24,429 nt of DNA, taken from contig JAAEES010000002.1 of the NCBI GenBank assembly GCA_013415575.1, forward strand, positions 1 through 24,429. The letters are read 5' to 3'. A model generated the notes under the pieces. It searched no databases. It saw only the letters and a list, made by a program, of their open reading frames with translations, and was not told the origin of the DNA. The stretch comes from Methanomicrobiales archaeon (GTDB lineage Archaea; Halobacteriota; Methanomicrobia; Methanomicrobiales; Methanospirillaceae). The first letter of the stretch is position 1. Each line of letters starts with the position of its first letter. The position numbers and the translations under genes are program-made. Positions 14,943 to 21,835 of this stretch are shown one piece after another.

Positions 14943-16118
14943 ATGTCAGCAGTGCCTGTTATCCCGAGGAGTACCTGCAGACTCTTCGGAGCTATCAAAG
15001 CGCTCGGGACCATGAAAAACACTGTAATACTTGTACACGGGCCGAAGGGCTGCGTCTACCACATCGTCTACATCCTTGGCATGCGGGGTGACAACCCTCC
15101 CCGGATCTACTCGACCTGCCTCGATGAACAGGATGTCATTTTCGGGGCAGAACGAAAACTTATCGCGGCCATTGAAGAACTGGACCGCACGCTCTCCCCT
15201 GATCTGATCGCCGTCCTCTCCTGCTGTGCGTCCGGTATCATCGGGGAGGATGTGGCACTGGCTGTCCGTTCGGCAACGGTATCGGCCCGGGCGCTGGCCA
15301 TTGATTCCGGAGGTTTTGAAGGTGATCACTCCGGAGGTTATTCCGACACCCTCGCCACGATAGCCGCCACGTTCGCCGGTACAAGCGGAACAGTTGATCC
15401 CAGTTTGGTCAACCTTCTCGGTGTGCTCAGGTCGGGACCGGATCTTACCGAGATGAAACGACTGATCTCATCGGTCGGGGTGAAGACGGGACTGGTTCTT
15501 ACTGCGGGTGCCGGACTTCAGGATCTCAAACGCGCAGGAGATGCTGCCCTGAACCTTGTTCTCTGTGAGACCTCTGGGCTCAGGGCTGCAGAAGTACTCG
15601 AAGCACGATTCGGAACACCATACAGGATCATCGATCTGCCGGTTGGGAGACGGGCAACCGACCGGTTCCTGTCTGTCATGCTGCAGGAGCTCGGGCGGGA
15701 GTACAACCAGCCTCAACCAGTACCGGAACCTCCTCGTATTCTCAATAATGTGCGTATCGCCCTGTTTTCAGGCCCTGCCCGCGCCATTGCCTTTTCGACG
15801 TTCCTTTCCTGGCTGAACTGTCCGCCCCGCCTGATCATTCTCGATGTGCTGCCGCCGTCTCCGGAACGCATCTACCAGGCAGCAGGCCCGGACAGTGAAG
15901 TCCTCATCATGCCCGACTGCCAGGAAATCGAAGACCATCTCGACCGGGCCGGGATCAACCTCATTCTCGGAGGTCTGCTCGAGCGCCCGTTTGCATCAGC
16001 GCGAAACATTCCCTCGATCGATGTAATGCACGGGAGTCAGGCTACATTCGGGTACAGCGGTGAAGAGAACCTGATACAGCGCATCAGGGCGGCGGTAACC
16101 CGATTAGCAGAGGATTGA
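14943..16118 (+). CDS. Nitrogenase component 1-like oxidoreductase (orphan NifD/NifE-like subunit)
   Basis: The 391-aa protein has the component 1 fold. It shows STCRLFGAIKAL (Cys12), LVHGPKGC (Cys37), STCLDEQDVIFGAERKL (Cys59), LSCCASGIIGED (Cys94, Cys95), LCETSGLRAAEVLEARFGTPY (Cys208), then DLPVGRRATDRFL and a C-terminal FGYSGEENLI. Cys12, Cys37 and Cys95 match NifD Cys62, Cys88 and Cys154, the P-cluster-type ligands. Cys208 falls in register with NifD Cys275, the FeMo-co ligand, while the His442 position appears to be Phe369. It is shorter than NifD and closer in size to CfbD, the component 1-like subunit of F430 synthesis, but its motifs look more like NifD/E. No nifH, cfbC or second subunit is nearby. 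GGAGGATCG before the ATG sets the start. The reaction is unknown. Confidence 0.88.
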   Translation: MSAVPVIPRSTCRLFGAIKALGTMKNTVILVHGPKGCVYHIVYILGMRGDNPPRIYSTCLDEQDVIFGAERKLIAAIEELDRTLSPDLIAVLSCCASGIIGEDVALAVRSATVSARALAIDSGGFEGDHSGGYSDTLATIAATFAGTSGTVDPSLVNLLGVLRSGPDLTEMKRLISSVGVKTGLVLTAGAGLQDLKRAGDAALNLVLCETSGLRAAEVLEARFGTPYRIIDLPVGRRATDRFLSVMLQELGREYNQPQPVPEPPRILNNVRIALFSGPARAIAFSTFLSWLNCPPRLIILDVLPPSPERIYQAAGPDSEVLIMPDCQEIEDHLDRAGINLILGGLLERPFASARNIPSIDVMHGSQATFGYSGEENLIQRIRAAVTRLAED

Positions 16119-16281
16119 TAGAGGTTTCCCCGGAAAATGGTGAAATAGGGGAGATTCCCGGACAAAGAGAGCCGGATCGCGTATATCAGCACCAGTCTGG
16201 GCAGGGGAGAAAGTTCACTATACGCTTCATCGACATAAAACTGCCCGCCGGAACATCCGCCTGCTAAATTATGGATGTATC

Positions 16282-16414
16282 AGATGATATCAAGCGCGAC
16301 CAGTTCCTCTATCTCCTCTTCATCTTCATCATCCTGCGACCGATTTGACAGTTTTTTCTGTTTCTTCCCGCTCTGCGAAGAAAGAACTTCCCTGATGCGG
16401 TCAATGAGACCCAT
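16282..16414 (-). CDS. 44-residue acidic small protein, probably leaderless
   Basis: Between the nitrogenase-like gene and DNA polymerase IV, a minus-strand frame starts at ATG 16414 and ends with TGA at 16280-16282. It opens MGLIDRIREVL, continues with a lysine-rich QSGKKQKKL, then an acidic stretch DDEDEEEIEELVALDII. The charge is segregated: basic in the middle, strongly acidic near the C-terminus, a pattern of a real small binding protein rather than noise. A TATA-like GGTATTTATG (16438-16447) is centred about 28 bases upstream of the ATG, the spacing expected for a leaderless archaeal transcript; no Shine-Dalgarno sequence is seen. Function unknown. It follows DNA polymerase IV on the same strand, about 64 bases after its stop, but appears to have its own promoter. 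The feature start is listed at 16282; the stop codon extends to 16280. Confidence 0.6.
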
Positions 16415-16437
16415 GGAGGGTCGTATCTTCTCCCGGT

Positions 16438-16447
16438 CATAAATACC
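16438..16447 (-). promoter_or_regulatory. TATA-like box for the 44-residue protein
   Basis: GGTATTTATG on the minus strand is centred about 28 bases upstream of ATG 16414, consistent with a leaderless transcript. It lies between the DNA polymerase IV stop (16479) and the small gene. Confidence 0.45.
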
Positions 16448-16478
16448 TGTCAGGCAGCCATAGCATCAGCCGGCACCA

Positions 16479-17579
16479 TTACCGGAGGGGAGGGGGAGAA
16501 TCGGAGAAATCGTCTATTTTCGTCTGGCTCCGGTCACCGCTCTGGAGGCCCGAGAGTTTCAGCCCGATCAACCGGACGAGACGGCCATCGTAGAGTTCAG
16601 AGAACAACTGCCAGGCTACTGCCCGGATGGTCAGGAAATCCTCCCGGGGTTTTTCAATCGTCCGGGCTTTTGTCCGGGTATCGAACCCCTGGTACCGGAT
16701 CTTGACGGTGACTGTTTTGAACATCATGCGCTCATTGGAGAGGTATCCTGCAAGCTCCTGCGCCATGCCGTCAAGGGTCCTTTGGAGGGCCGGGATATCC
16801 CGGGTATCCTGCTCATACGTCATCTCGCGAGAGAGGGACCTGCTGGTCTCCCGGATCCGGATACTGGTCCGATCGATTCCCCGGGCCAGGTCCCGCATAA
16901 CGACGGCAGACCGTCCGAACTTTGCAATGAGCCCCTGGATGTCGGCGAAAGCCAGCTGGCCGATGGTGAAGATCCCCATCTCATGGAGCGCCCGGGCAGA
17001 CTTCTTTCCGATCCCCGGAATTTTCTCCACCGGGAGGGGGGCAAGGAACGAAGCAGCACCTTCGGGTGTCACCACCAGGAGACCATCAGGTTTGGAGTGA
17101 TCGGAGGCGATCTTGGCGAGGGTTCTCCCGGCAGCTATTCCGATCGAGCAGGCAAGACGTTCCTGCTCCCTGATCTCGTTCTTGATCTCCTGTGCTTTTT
17201 CCTGTGCAGCCTCGAAGGAATGCAGGTGGCTCATGTCAAGATAGGCTTCATCAATACTGACCTGTTCGAAGACCGGAGAATATTGCCGGAGAATCCGCAT
17301 CACCGATTGCGAGGCCTGCTCATAGAGCTCGAAGTGGGGGCAGATGAACACTGCATCGGGACAACGCTGGTATGCGTGGGAAATAGGCATCGCCGAATGG
17401 ATACCGAACTTCCGTGCCTCGTATGAACAGGTGCTTACCACCCCCCGCCCGAGACCTCCTTTCGGGTCAGCTCCGACAATGACCGGCCGGCCTGCATATT
17501 CCGGATGCTCCCTGACTTCGACTGAGGCATAGAAGCTGTCCATATCGACATGGAATATAATCGGGTCTGGTCCGGCCAT
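16479..17579 (-). CDS. dinB: DNA polymerase IV (Y-family, DinB/Dpo4)
   Basis: The 366-aa Y-family polymerase has HVDMDSFYASVE (catalytic Asp12, steric-gate Tyr17) and SIDEAYLDMS (Asp110, Glu111). A thumb helix-hairpin-helix follows (LPVEKIPGIGKKSARAL), then a little-finger domain beginning about residue 225. It copies past DNA lesions with low fidelity. The C-terminal QTKIDDFSD resembles a PCNA-binding PIP box (Q-x-x-I/L-x-x-F), although the usual second aromatic is Ser. The start at 17579 has GGAGGAGG six bases upstream; the frame is open further to 17636 but that part is not family-like. It lies 60 bases behind the PHP-domain gene and is probably co-transcribed with it. Confidence 0.93.
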   Translation of the reverse strand: MAGPDPIIFHVDMDSFYASVEVREHPEYAGRPVIVGADPKGGLGRGVVSTCSYEARKFGIHSAMPISHAYQRCPDAVFICPHFELYEQASQSVMRILRQYSPVFEQVSIDEAYLDMSHLHSFEAAQEKAQEIKNEIREQERLACSIGIAAGRTLAKIASDHSKPDGLLVVTPEGAASFLAPLPVEKIPGIGKKSARALHEMGIFTIGQLAFADIQGLIAKFGRSAVVMRDLARGIDRTSIRIRETSRSLSREMTYEQDTRDIPALQRTLDGMAQELAGYLSNERMMFKTVTVKIRYQGFDTRTKARTIEKPREDFLTIRAVAWQLFSELYDGRLVRLIGLKLSGLQSGDRSQTKIDDFSDSPPPLR

Positions 17580-17639
17580 CGTGCCTCCTCCGATCCGTTC
17601 TGGTATCCTCTCTTGCCCGGATCCGGGATCCTGCATTTT

Positions 17640-18527
17640 CTACCGCCGGTGTCCCCTCATCGTCCTGAAGAACCGCTGCAGGCGGGGGAGATTCTGTTCA
17701 TAGTGGATTGAGAGCGACGGGAGGGTATATGGCAGGTACCGGGTGATCATCACCGTTCCGGTTAAACCTTTGCCGAAGAGGGTCTTCTCCTTCCCGATAA
17801 GGGTGGTCTGGTGCTTCAGGATACTGTCCAGAAACTCATCCACCGTGTCAGCCCGCGTGCAGGTGAGTACCGTGCCGTAGTCACGGAGGAGGTGAGCATC
17901 GCTTCCGCCGGTGATACCGAGATTGTACCGTTCGGCGAGGTGGATTGCCCTGACATTCCCTGAACGTGACATCCCACCGCAGACGGCCTCGATAGCGTCA
18001 AACCGGGGAATGATACCCGGCGGAAGGTAGTCACGCTCGACACACCGGCCAACTCCCTTGTTGAAAATGAGATATCCGAACGGATGCGCCGCAGCACAGA
18101 GACATGAATATCCGGATGCCCGGTCAAGGATCTCTGAAGTCGTGAGACGGATGGCCAGGAAAGGACTCTGCTGTTTTTTGTCTTCAATGTGATTCCGGTA
18201 GAAATCAATCAGATCGGAGAATGCATAGAAATAAACAAGGATGTGGGGACCATCCAGGGCACTGATCTCTATCCCCGGGATAATAAGGGATCCTGGTGAT
18301 GATTCCACCGCGTCCCTGCTTCCGGTGACCACATTATGATCGGTAATCGCGAGACCGATGCCCAGCGAGGAGGCGCGGGCGAGAGCGTCCCTGACACGGA
18401 CCGGAGCATCGGAATGATTGGTATGACAGTGCATATCGACAGCACAGATCCCCTCGTGGGTAAGCTCTTTCAGGACCGGTCTCCCGAACCGGATCCGCTC
18501 CGAGACTATCCGCTCTCTTCTCAGCAT
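17640..18527 (-). CDS. PHP-domain metal-dependent phosphoesterase
   Basis: The 295-aa protein carries the full PHP metal-ligand set: DMHCHTNHSD (His33, His35, Asp40), ITDHNV (Asp63, His64), IPGIEISA (Glu87), AAHPFG and GGSDAH. PHP domains hydrolyse phosphoesters; stand-alone ones of this subtype act on small nucleotides or sugar phosphates, or are uncharacterised. The C-terminal 60 residues (from about 235) are basic and not part of the PHP core. The start at 18527 is preferred. In-frame ATGs farther upstream (18599, 18611) overlap a TATA box at 18588-18597, and a GGAG lies close to the start. It precedes dinB on the same strand, hinting at a DNA-repair or nucleotide-clearing role (inference). 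Confidence 0.85.
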   Translation of the reverse strand: MLRRERIVSERIRFGRPVLKELTHEGICAVDMHCHTNHSDAPVRVRDALARASSLGIGLAITDHNVVTGSRDAVESSPGSLIIPGIEISALDGPHILVYFYAFSDLIDFYRNHIEDKKQQSPFLAIRLTTSEILDRASGYSCLCAAAHPFGYLIFNKGVGRCVERDYLPPGIIPRFDAIEAVCGGMSRSGNVRAIHLAERYNLGITGGSDAHLLRDYGTVLTCTRADTVDEFLDSILKHQTTLIGKEKTLFGKGLTGTVMITRYLPYTLPSLSIHYEQNLPRLQRFFRTMRGHRR

Positions 18528-18546
18528 GCTCCGTACCCGGGCGCGC

Positions 18547-18562
18547 GCAGAACAATTTCTGC
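18547..18562. repeat. Palindrome GCAGAA-N4-TTCTGC between TATA box and PHP start
   Basis: Perfect 6-base arms with a 4-base spacer, placed just downstream of the transcription start predicted from the TATA box. This is a usual location for a repressor operator, or for a leader hairpin in RNA. It controls the PHP-dinB operon if functional. Confidence 0.4.
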
Positions 18563-18587
18563 TCTGTTTCCTGTTTGGGAACGGCGA

Positions 18588-18597
18588 ACTATATAGC
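18588..18597 (-). promoter_or_regulatory. TATA box CTATATAG for the PHP-dinB operon
   Basis: A self-complementary CTATATAG centred about 66 bases upstream of ATG 18527 predicts a leader of around 40 bases. Confidence 0.5.
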
Positions 18598-18611
18598 ATT
18601 GGATACGGCAC

Positions 18612-18781
18612 TCACCTCTCGTTTGAATCCAGACTATGCAAAACCGTACCATGAAAAAACCTCATCTTCCGGAATTATTTCAGGCTCTGGGACCTCTGCA
18701 GGGACACGGGAGATGAGATAATAACCCATCCCACCTGGTTCTTTTCTGGCAGGCTGGAGGGTCTCCGGTTCTCATCGCTTC
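18612..18781. other. Intergenic region between agmatine deiminase and the PHP gene
   Basis: No gene seen. On the minus strand a T6 run around 18655-18660 could end the polyamine operon transcript. A plus-strand 26-codon frame beginning near 18636 has no ribosome binding site and is not called. Confidence 0.3.
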
Positions 18782-19837
18782 TCAGGGAACAGGCTGCTGC
18801 TGACTTATACAGTGGACTGCCCCCAGCCCCTTCACCAGTGCCCGACTATCTATCTCTATCACTTCGCGATCCGGAAAGAGTGGTGCGAGGATTGCCTTTG
18901 CCCGGGCATCATTCGGATGGCCAAATACCGGCATGAGCACGACCTGGTTGATGATAAGGAAATTGGCGTAACTGGCAGGGAGACTCCCCTCGTCCCCAAT
19001 GAATTCTGGCATGGGCAGTGGGATAACCGTGAGAGGGATTCCATCCTGGTCGGTTGAGCCCCGGAGTATCCGGTAGTTTTCCCTGAGTGCGGCATAGTTC
19101 TCGCTATCCGGATTATCCTCAACCGCGCAGACTACCGTTCTTTCATTCACGAAACGGGCAATATCGTCCACATGGCCATCAGTATCATCGCCTGCAATCC
19201 CTTCCGACAGCCAGATCACCCGGTTGCAACCCAGATACTCCCTGAGCACGCCTTCCAGCTCAATACGGCCGAGATCAGGGTTGCGGTTGGGATTCAGGAG
19301 ACATTGTTCGGTGGTGAGCACTGTCCCCTTCCCGTTCACATCGATCGATCCCCCCTCCATCACCACGCCGGGAGAAAAACACCTGATTCCGAGTTTGCGG
19401 TTCATGTTCGCGGGGATGCAGTCATCAGATAGCAGTCCGGGATACTTGTTCCCCCAGGCATTGAACCGCCAGTTGACCATGGCAAGCTCATGGTTCTTCC
19501 GGTTAACGAGAAAGGTGGGGCCGTAATCCCTGAACCAGACATCGGCATAATCGATGATATGAAAGCGGAGTCCGTCCGGGATCTTCTCCCTCTTTCCAAG
19601 GAGGGTTCGCGCCCGTTCTTCGGTCTCCTCGTCCCTGATGAGAAGGTTGACCTTCTGATCGCGGCAGGAGGCCCTTATGATCGATACGTAGGAATCCTCA
19701 ACGGCAGAAAGATCGGGAAATGTCTCCTCATCATGGGGCCAGGAGAGCCAGACCGATTCCTGCGGTTCCCACTCGGCAGGCATGTGGAACCCTGCCTCTT
19801 TCGGGGTCTGTAGAGTCGGGTCCGGAACAGGAACCAT
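18782..19837 (-). CDS. aguA: Agmatine deiminase
   Basis: The 351-aa protein belongs to the guanidino-group-modifying (PAD/AguA) family. Conserved segments are AEWEPQESVWLSWPHD (21-36), WFRDYGPTF (Asp104), EGGSID (Glu161), GDDTDGHVDD (His222) and the catalytic GLGAVHCISQQQP (Cys343). It hydrolyses agmatine to N-carbamoylputrescine and ammonia, the first step of the deiminase route to putrescine. Length matches the family. The start at 19837 has GAGAGGAG about eight bases upstream, located inside the end of aguB. The six-base gap to aguB shows they form one operon and act in sequence. Arginine decarboxylase, which supplies agmatine, is not in the window. Confidence 0.94.
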   Translation of the reverse strand: MVPVPDPTLQTPKEAGFHMPAEWEPQESVWLSWPHDEETFPDLSAVEDSYVSIIRASCRDQKVNLLIRDEETEERARTLLGKREKIPDGLRFHIIDYADVWFRDYGPTFLVNRKNHELAMVNWRFNAWGNKYPGLLSDDCIPANMNRKLGIRCFSPGVVMEGGSIDVNGKGTVLTTEQCLLNPNRNPDLGRIELEGVLREYLGCNRVIWLSEGIAGDDTDGHVDDIARFVNERTVVCAVEDNPDSENYAALRENYRILRGSTDQDGIPLTVIPLPMPEFIGDEGSLPASYANFLIINQVVLMPVFGHPNDARAKAILAPLFPDREVIEIDSRALVKGLGAVHCISQQQPVP

Positions 19838-19843
19838 ACCGGT

Positions 19844-20701
19844 TCACTCCTCTCTGGTCAGGATATGGTAGGTGTCCGGACGGCGGTTCTGCAAAAACCC
19901 CCAGCCCACCCTGACTTCATCGTTCATATCAGGAAAGATATCGGCAAGCAACACGCATTCTTCCTCCCCTGCTCTGGCAGTCACCGTTCCAAAGGCATCA
20001 GCGACAAACGAACTCCCCCAGAACACGAGGTCCCCTTCAGTCCCGACCCTGTTGACTGCGGCGATATGGACCCCGTTTGCGATGGCATGCCCCCGCTGGA
20101 CCGTTTCCCAGGCATTCCGCCAGTCTCCTTCAGAGGTATCCCGCTCTCCGCGGATCCACCCGATGGCCGTCGGATAAAAGATGATCTCTGCACCAAGCAG
20201 GGTAAGTGCCCGTGCAGCCTCCGGGAACCACTGGTCATAGCAGATGAGCACCCCGATCCGGGCCACCGGGGTGGAATAAACAGCATACCCGTTTCCGGGG
20301 TGGAAATAGCTCTTCTCAAAGAAGAGTGGATCATGAGGAACATGTACTTTCCGGTACGGTGAATCAAGAATGATGCCGTTGTCGATGACCACGGCAGTAT
20401 TATAGAACCGGCCGTCTGCACCCCGCTCAAAAATTGGGACAATGATCGTGACCTGGTATTCACGGGATAATCCGGAAAACACACCAGTTGACTCCCCGGG
20501 AACCGGTTCAGCAAACAGCGAAGCGTCCCGTCCTTCGTACTGGGGAAAATAGGGGGTGCGGAAGAGCTCGGGAAGACAGATGATCTCAGCCCCTCCCAGA
20601 ACAGCCTCTTGTGCGAGTGCGAGGGTCTTCCGGAGGTTGTATCCGGTGTCCGCGGTGACGCCGTGCTGGATGAGCCCTATCCTTACCGTGCGACCTTCCA
20701 T
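19844..20701 (-). CDS. aguB: N-carbamoylputrescine amidase
   Basis: The 285-aa nitrilase-superfamily protein has the Glu-Lys-Cys triad: CLPELF (Glu45), YRKVHVP (Lys118) and LICYDQWFPE (Cys154). The YDQWFPEAAR context after the nucleophile and FLQNRRPDTY near the C-terminus fit the plant and bacterial AguB/CPA subgroup closely. It hydrolyses N-carbamoylputrescine to putrescine, carbon dioxide and ammonia, completing the two-step pathway with aguA behind it. It is first in the operon. A 12-base perfect palindrome lies 26 to 37 bases upstream of the start, where a TATA box or TFB element would normally sit, suggesting repressor control. The gene is divergent from the HDAC-family gene. Confidence 0.93.
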   Translation of the reverse strand: MEGRTVRIGLIQHGVTADTGYNLRKTLALAQEAVLGGAEIICLPELFRTPYFPQYEGRDASLFAEPVPGESTGVFSGLSREYQVTIIVPIFERGADGRFYNTAVVIDNGIILDSPYRKVHVPHDPLFFEKSYFHPGNGYAVYSTPVARIGVLICYDQWFPEAARALTLLGAEIIFYPTAIGWIRGERDTSEGDWRNAWETVQRGHAIANGVHIAAVNRVGTEGDLVFWGSSFVADAFGTVTARAGEEECVLLADIFPDMNDEVRVGWGFLQNRRPDTYHILTREE

Positions 20702-20726
20702 GATTCCTAGGGGTGTTGTCAGTTAT

Positions 20727-20738
20727 CCTACATGTAGG
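20727..20738. repeat. Perfect palindrome CCTACATGTAGG upstream of aguB
   Basis: Twelve-base exact dyad, located 26-37 bases upstream of the aguB ATG in the divergent aguB/HDAC intergenic region. Its overlap with the expected core-promoter position makes it a candidate operator. Confidence 0.4.
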
Positions 20739-20837
20739 TGATCCCACGGACCACCCCAATCTCCATCAAACATACCGATCCTCTCGATCCGTGCAATCTC
20801 CGCCCACTTCGGGGAATACCTTCCAGGGGACCATACT

Positions 20838-20848
20838 GCTTAAATAAT
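20838..20848 (+). promoter_or_regulatory. TATA box GCTTAAATAAT for the HDAC-family gene
   Basis: Centred about 31 bases upstream of ATG 20874, predicting transcription from about 20869 and a nearly leaderless message. Confidence 0.55.
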
Positions 20849-20873
20849 CCCTGATCAACCATCATGCAGGGGC

Positions 20874-21794
20874 ATGTCACCGGTCACTATCGTATCAGGG
20901 GATATCTTCAGGCTGCATGACTGCCGGGGACATCCGGAAACTCAGGAACGTCTGCTCCGCGCCCATTCCGGTGTTCCGCCAGGCACTCCTGTTGTGGCAC
21001 CTGAAATCGCAAGCCGGGAAGATCTCCTGCGGGTCCATACGTCGGGCTATGTCGATATGATCCAGAATGCTGCAGCCTCCCTCCCCGAACACCAGTGCCG
21101 GTACCTTGATCCTGACACGTATATCACCTGCCACTCGTTTGAGGTCGCCCTGTATGCTGCCGGGACTGGCATCCAGTGCGTCCGGGCTGCAGGGGATGGC
21201 ACCACCCTGTTTGCCCTCATCCGCCCTCCCGGACACCATGCAGGAGCCTCCAGTCACCTTGGATTCTGTATTTTTAATACCGCCGCGGTGGCTGCTGCAT
21301 ATGCACTCCTGCACCTGGATCGGGTTGCCATCGTGGATTGGGATGTACACCACGGAAACGGCACCCAGGAGATCTTCTATTTCTCGGATAACGTTCTCTA
21401 CTGCTCGGTTCACCAGGAGTACCTCTTTCCGGGAACCGGGAGGCGCGAAGAACGGGGTGCAGGGCAGGGTGAAGGCTTCACCCTTAATGCACCGCTTCCT
21501 GCCGGATCCTCTCTTGCTGATTACAGGAAGGTAGTCATCGATGAGTTCCTGCCTGCTATTCTTCAGTTCGATCCCGGAATCATCATCATCTCTGCCGGAC
21601 AGGACTGTCTCTCCGACGACCCTTTGGGAGGAATGTCCCTCTGTCCGGGCGACCTCGGAACTCTGACCTCTCTCCTGGCCGCCCCGGGTATCCCGCTCAC
21701 CCTGCTGCTCGAAGGAGGCTATGGCCCCTCCCACCCTGCGGCAATTGCTGCGATCATCCATGCTCTGGAAGAGCCTGAAGAGATCGTGAGATAA
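20874..21794 (+). CDS. Histone-deacetylase-family zinc amidohydrolase (possible acetylpolyamine deacetylase)
   Basis: The 306-aa protein has all arginase-deacetylase-fold motifs: RPPGHHAG (His121, His122), GFCIFN, VDWDVHHGNGTQ (zinc ligands Asp157, His159), VHQEYLFPGTG, SAGQDCLSDDPLGG (zinc ligand Asp244) and LEGGY (Tyr283). Members remove acetyl groups from lysines, polyamines or other amines. Position 243 is Gln and 245 Cys where most relatives have Phe and Ala (SAGFDA), so the pocket wall may differ. The gene is divergent from the aguB-aguA putrescine operon, which makes an acetylpolyamine substrate attractive, but this is inference from context. Methanogen histone or Alba deacetylation and acetoin-type substrates remain possible. 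Confidence 0.9.
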   Translation: MSPVTIVSGDIFRLHDCRGHPETQERLLRAHSGVPPGTPVVAPEIASREDLLRVHTSGYVDMIQNAAASLPEHQCRYLDPDTYITCHSFEVALYAAGTGIQCVRAAGDGTTLFALIRPPGHHAGASSHLGFCIFNTAAVAAAYALLHLDRVAIVDWDVHHGNGTQEIFYFSDNVLYCSVHQEYLFPGTGRREERGAGQGEGFTLNAPLPAGSSLADYRKVVIDEFLPAILQFDPGIIIISAGQDCLSDDPLGGMSLCPGDLGTLTSLLAAPGIPLTLLLEGGYGPSHPAAIAAIIHALEEPEEIVR

Positions 21795-21835
21795 TTGTGA
21801 GGTAAGATTATCAGGAGTCACAAAGAGCAGTATCC

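Noticed and set aside
16782..17426. A 214-codon plus-strand frame antisense to DNA polymerase IV
   Set aside because: It overlaps the conserved polymerase core and lacks any motif, promoter or ribosome binding site.
2964..20740. Recurring CATGTAGGT / CTGTAGGTGATG near 2964, 3674 and 20731 as a shared regulatory motif
   Set aside because: Only short similarity, positions relative to starts differ, and a chance match of 8-9 bases is expected at this scale.
20895..21821. A 308-codon minus-strand frame fully antisense to the HDAC-family gene
   Set aside because: The plus-strand protein has all family motifs; the antisense product has no recognisable domain and arises from codon bias in a GC-rich gene.
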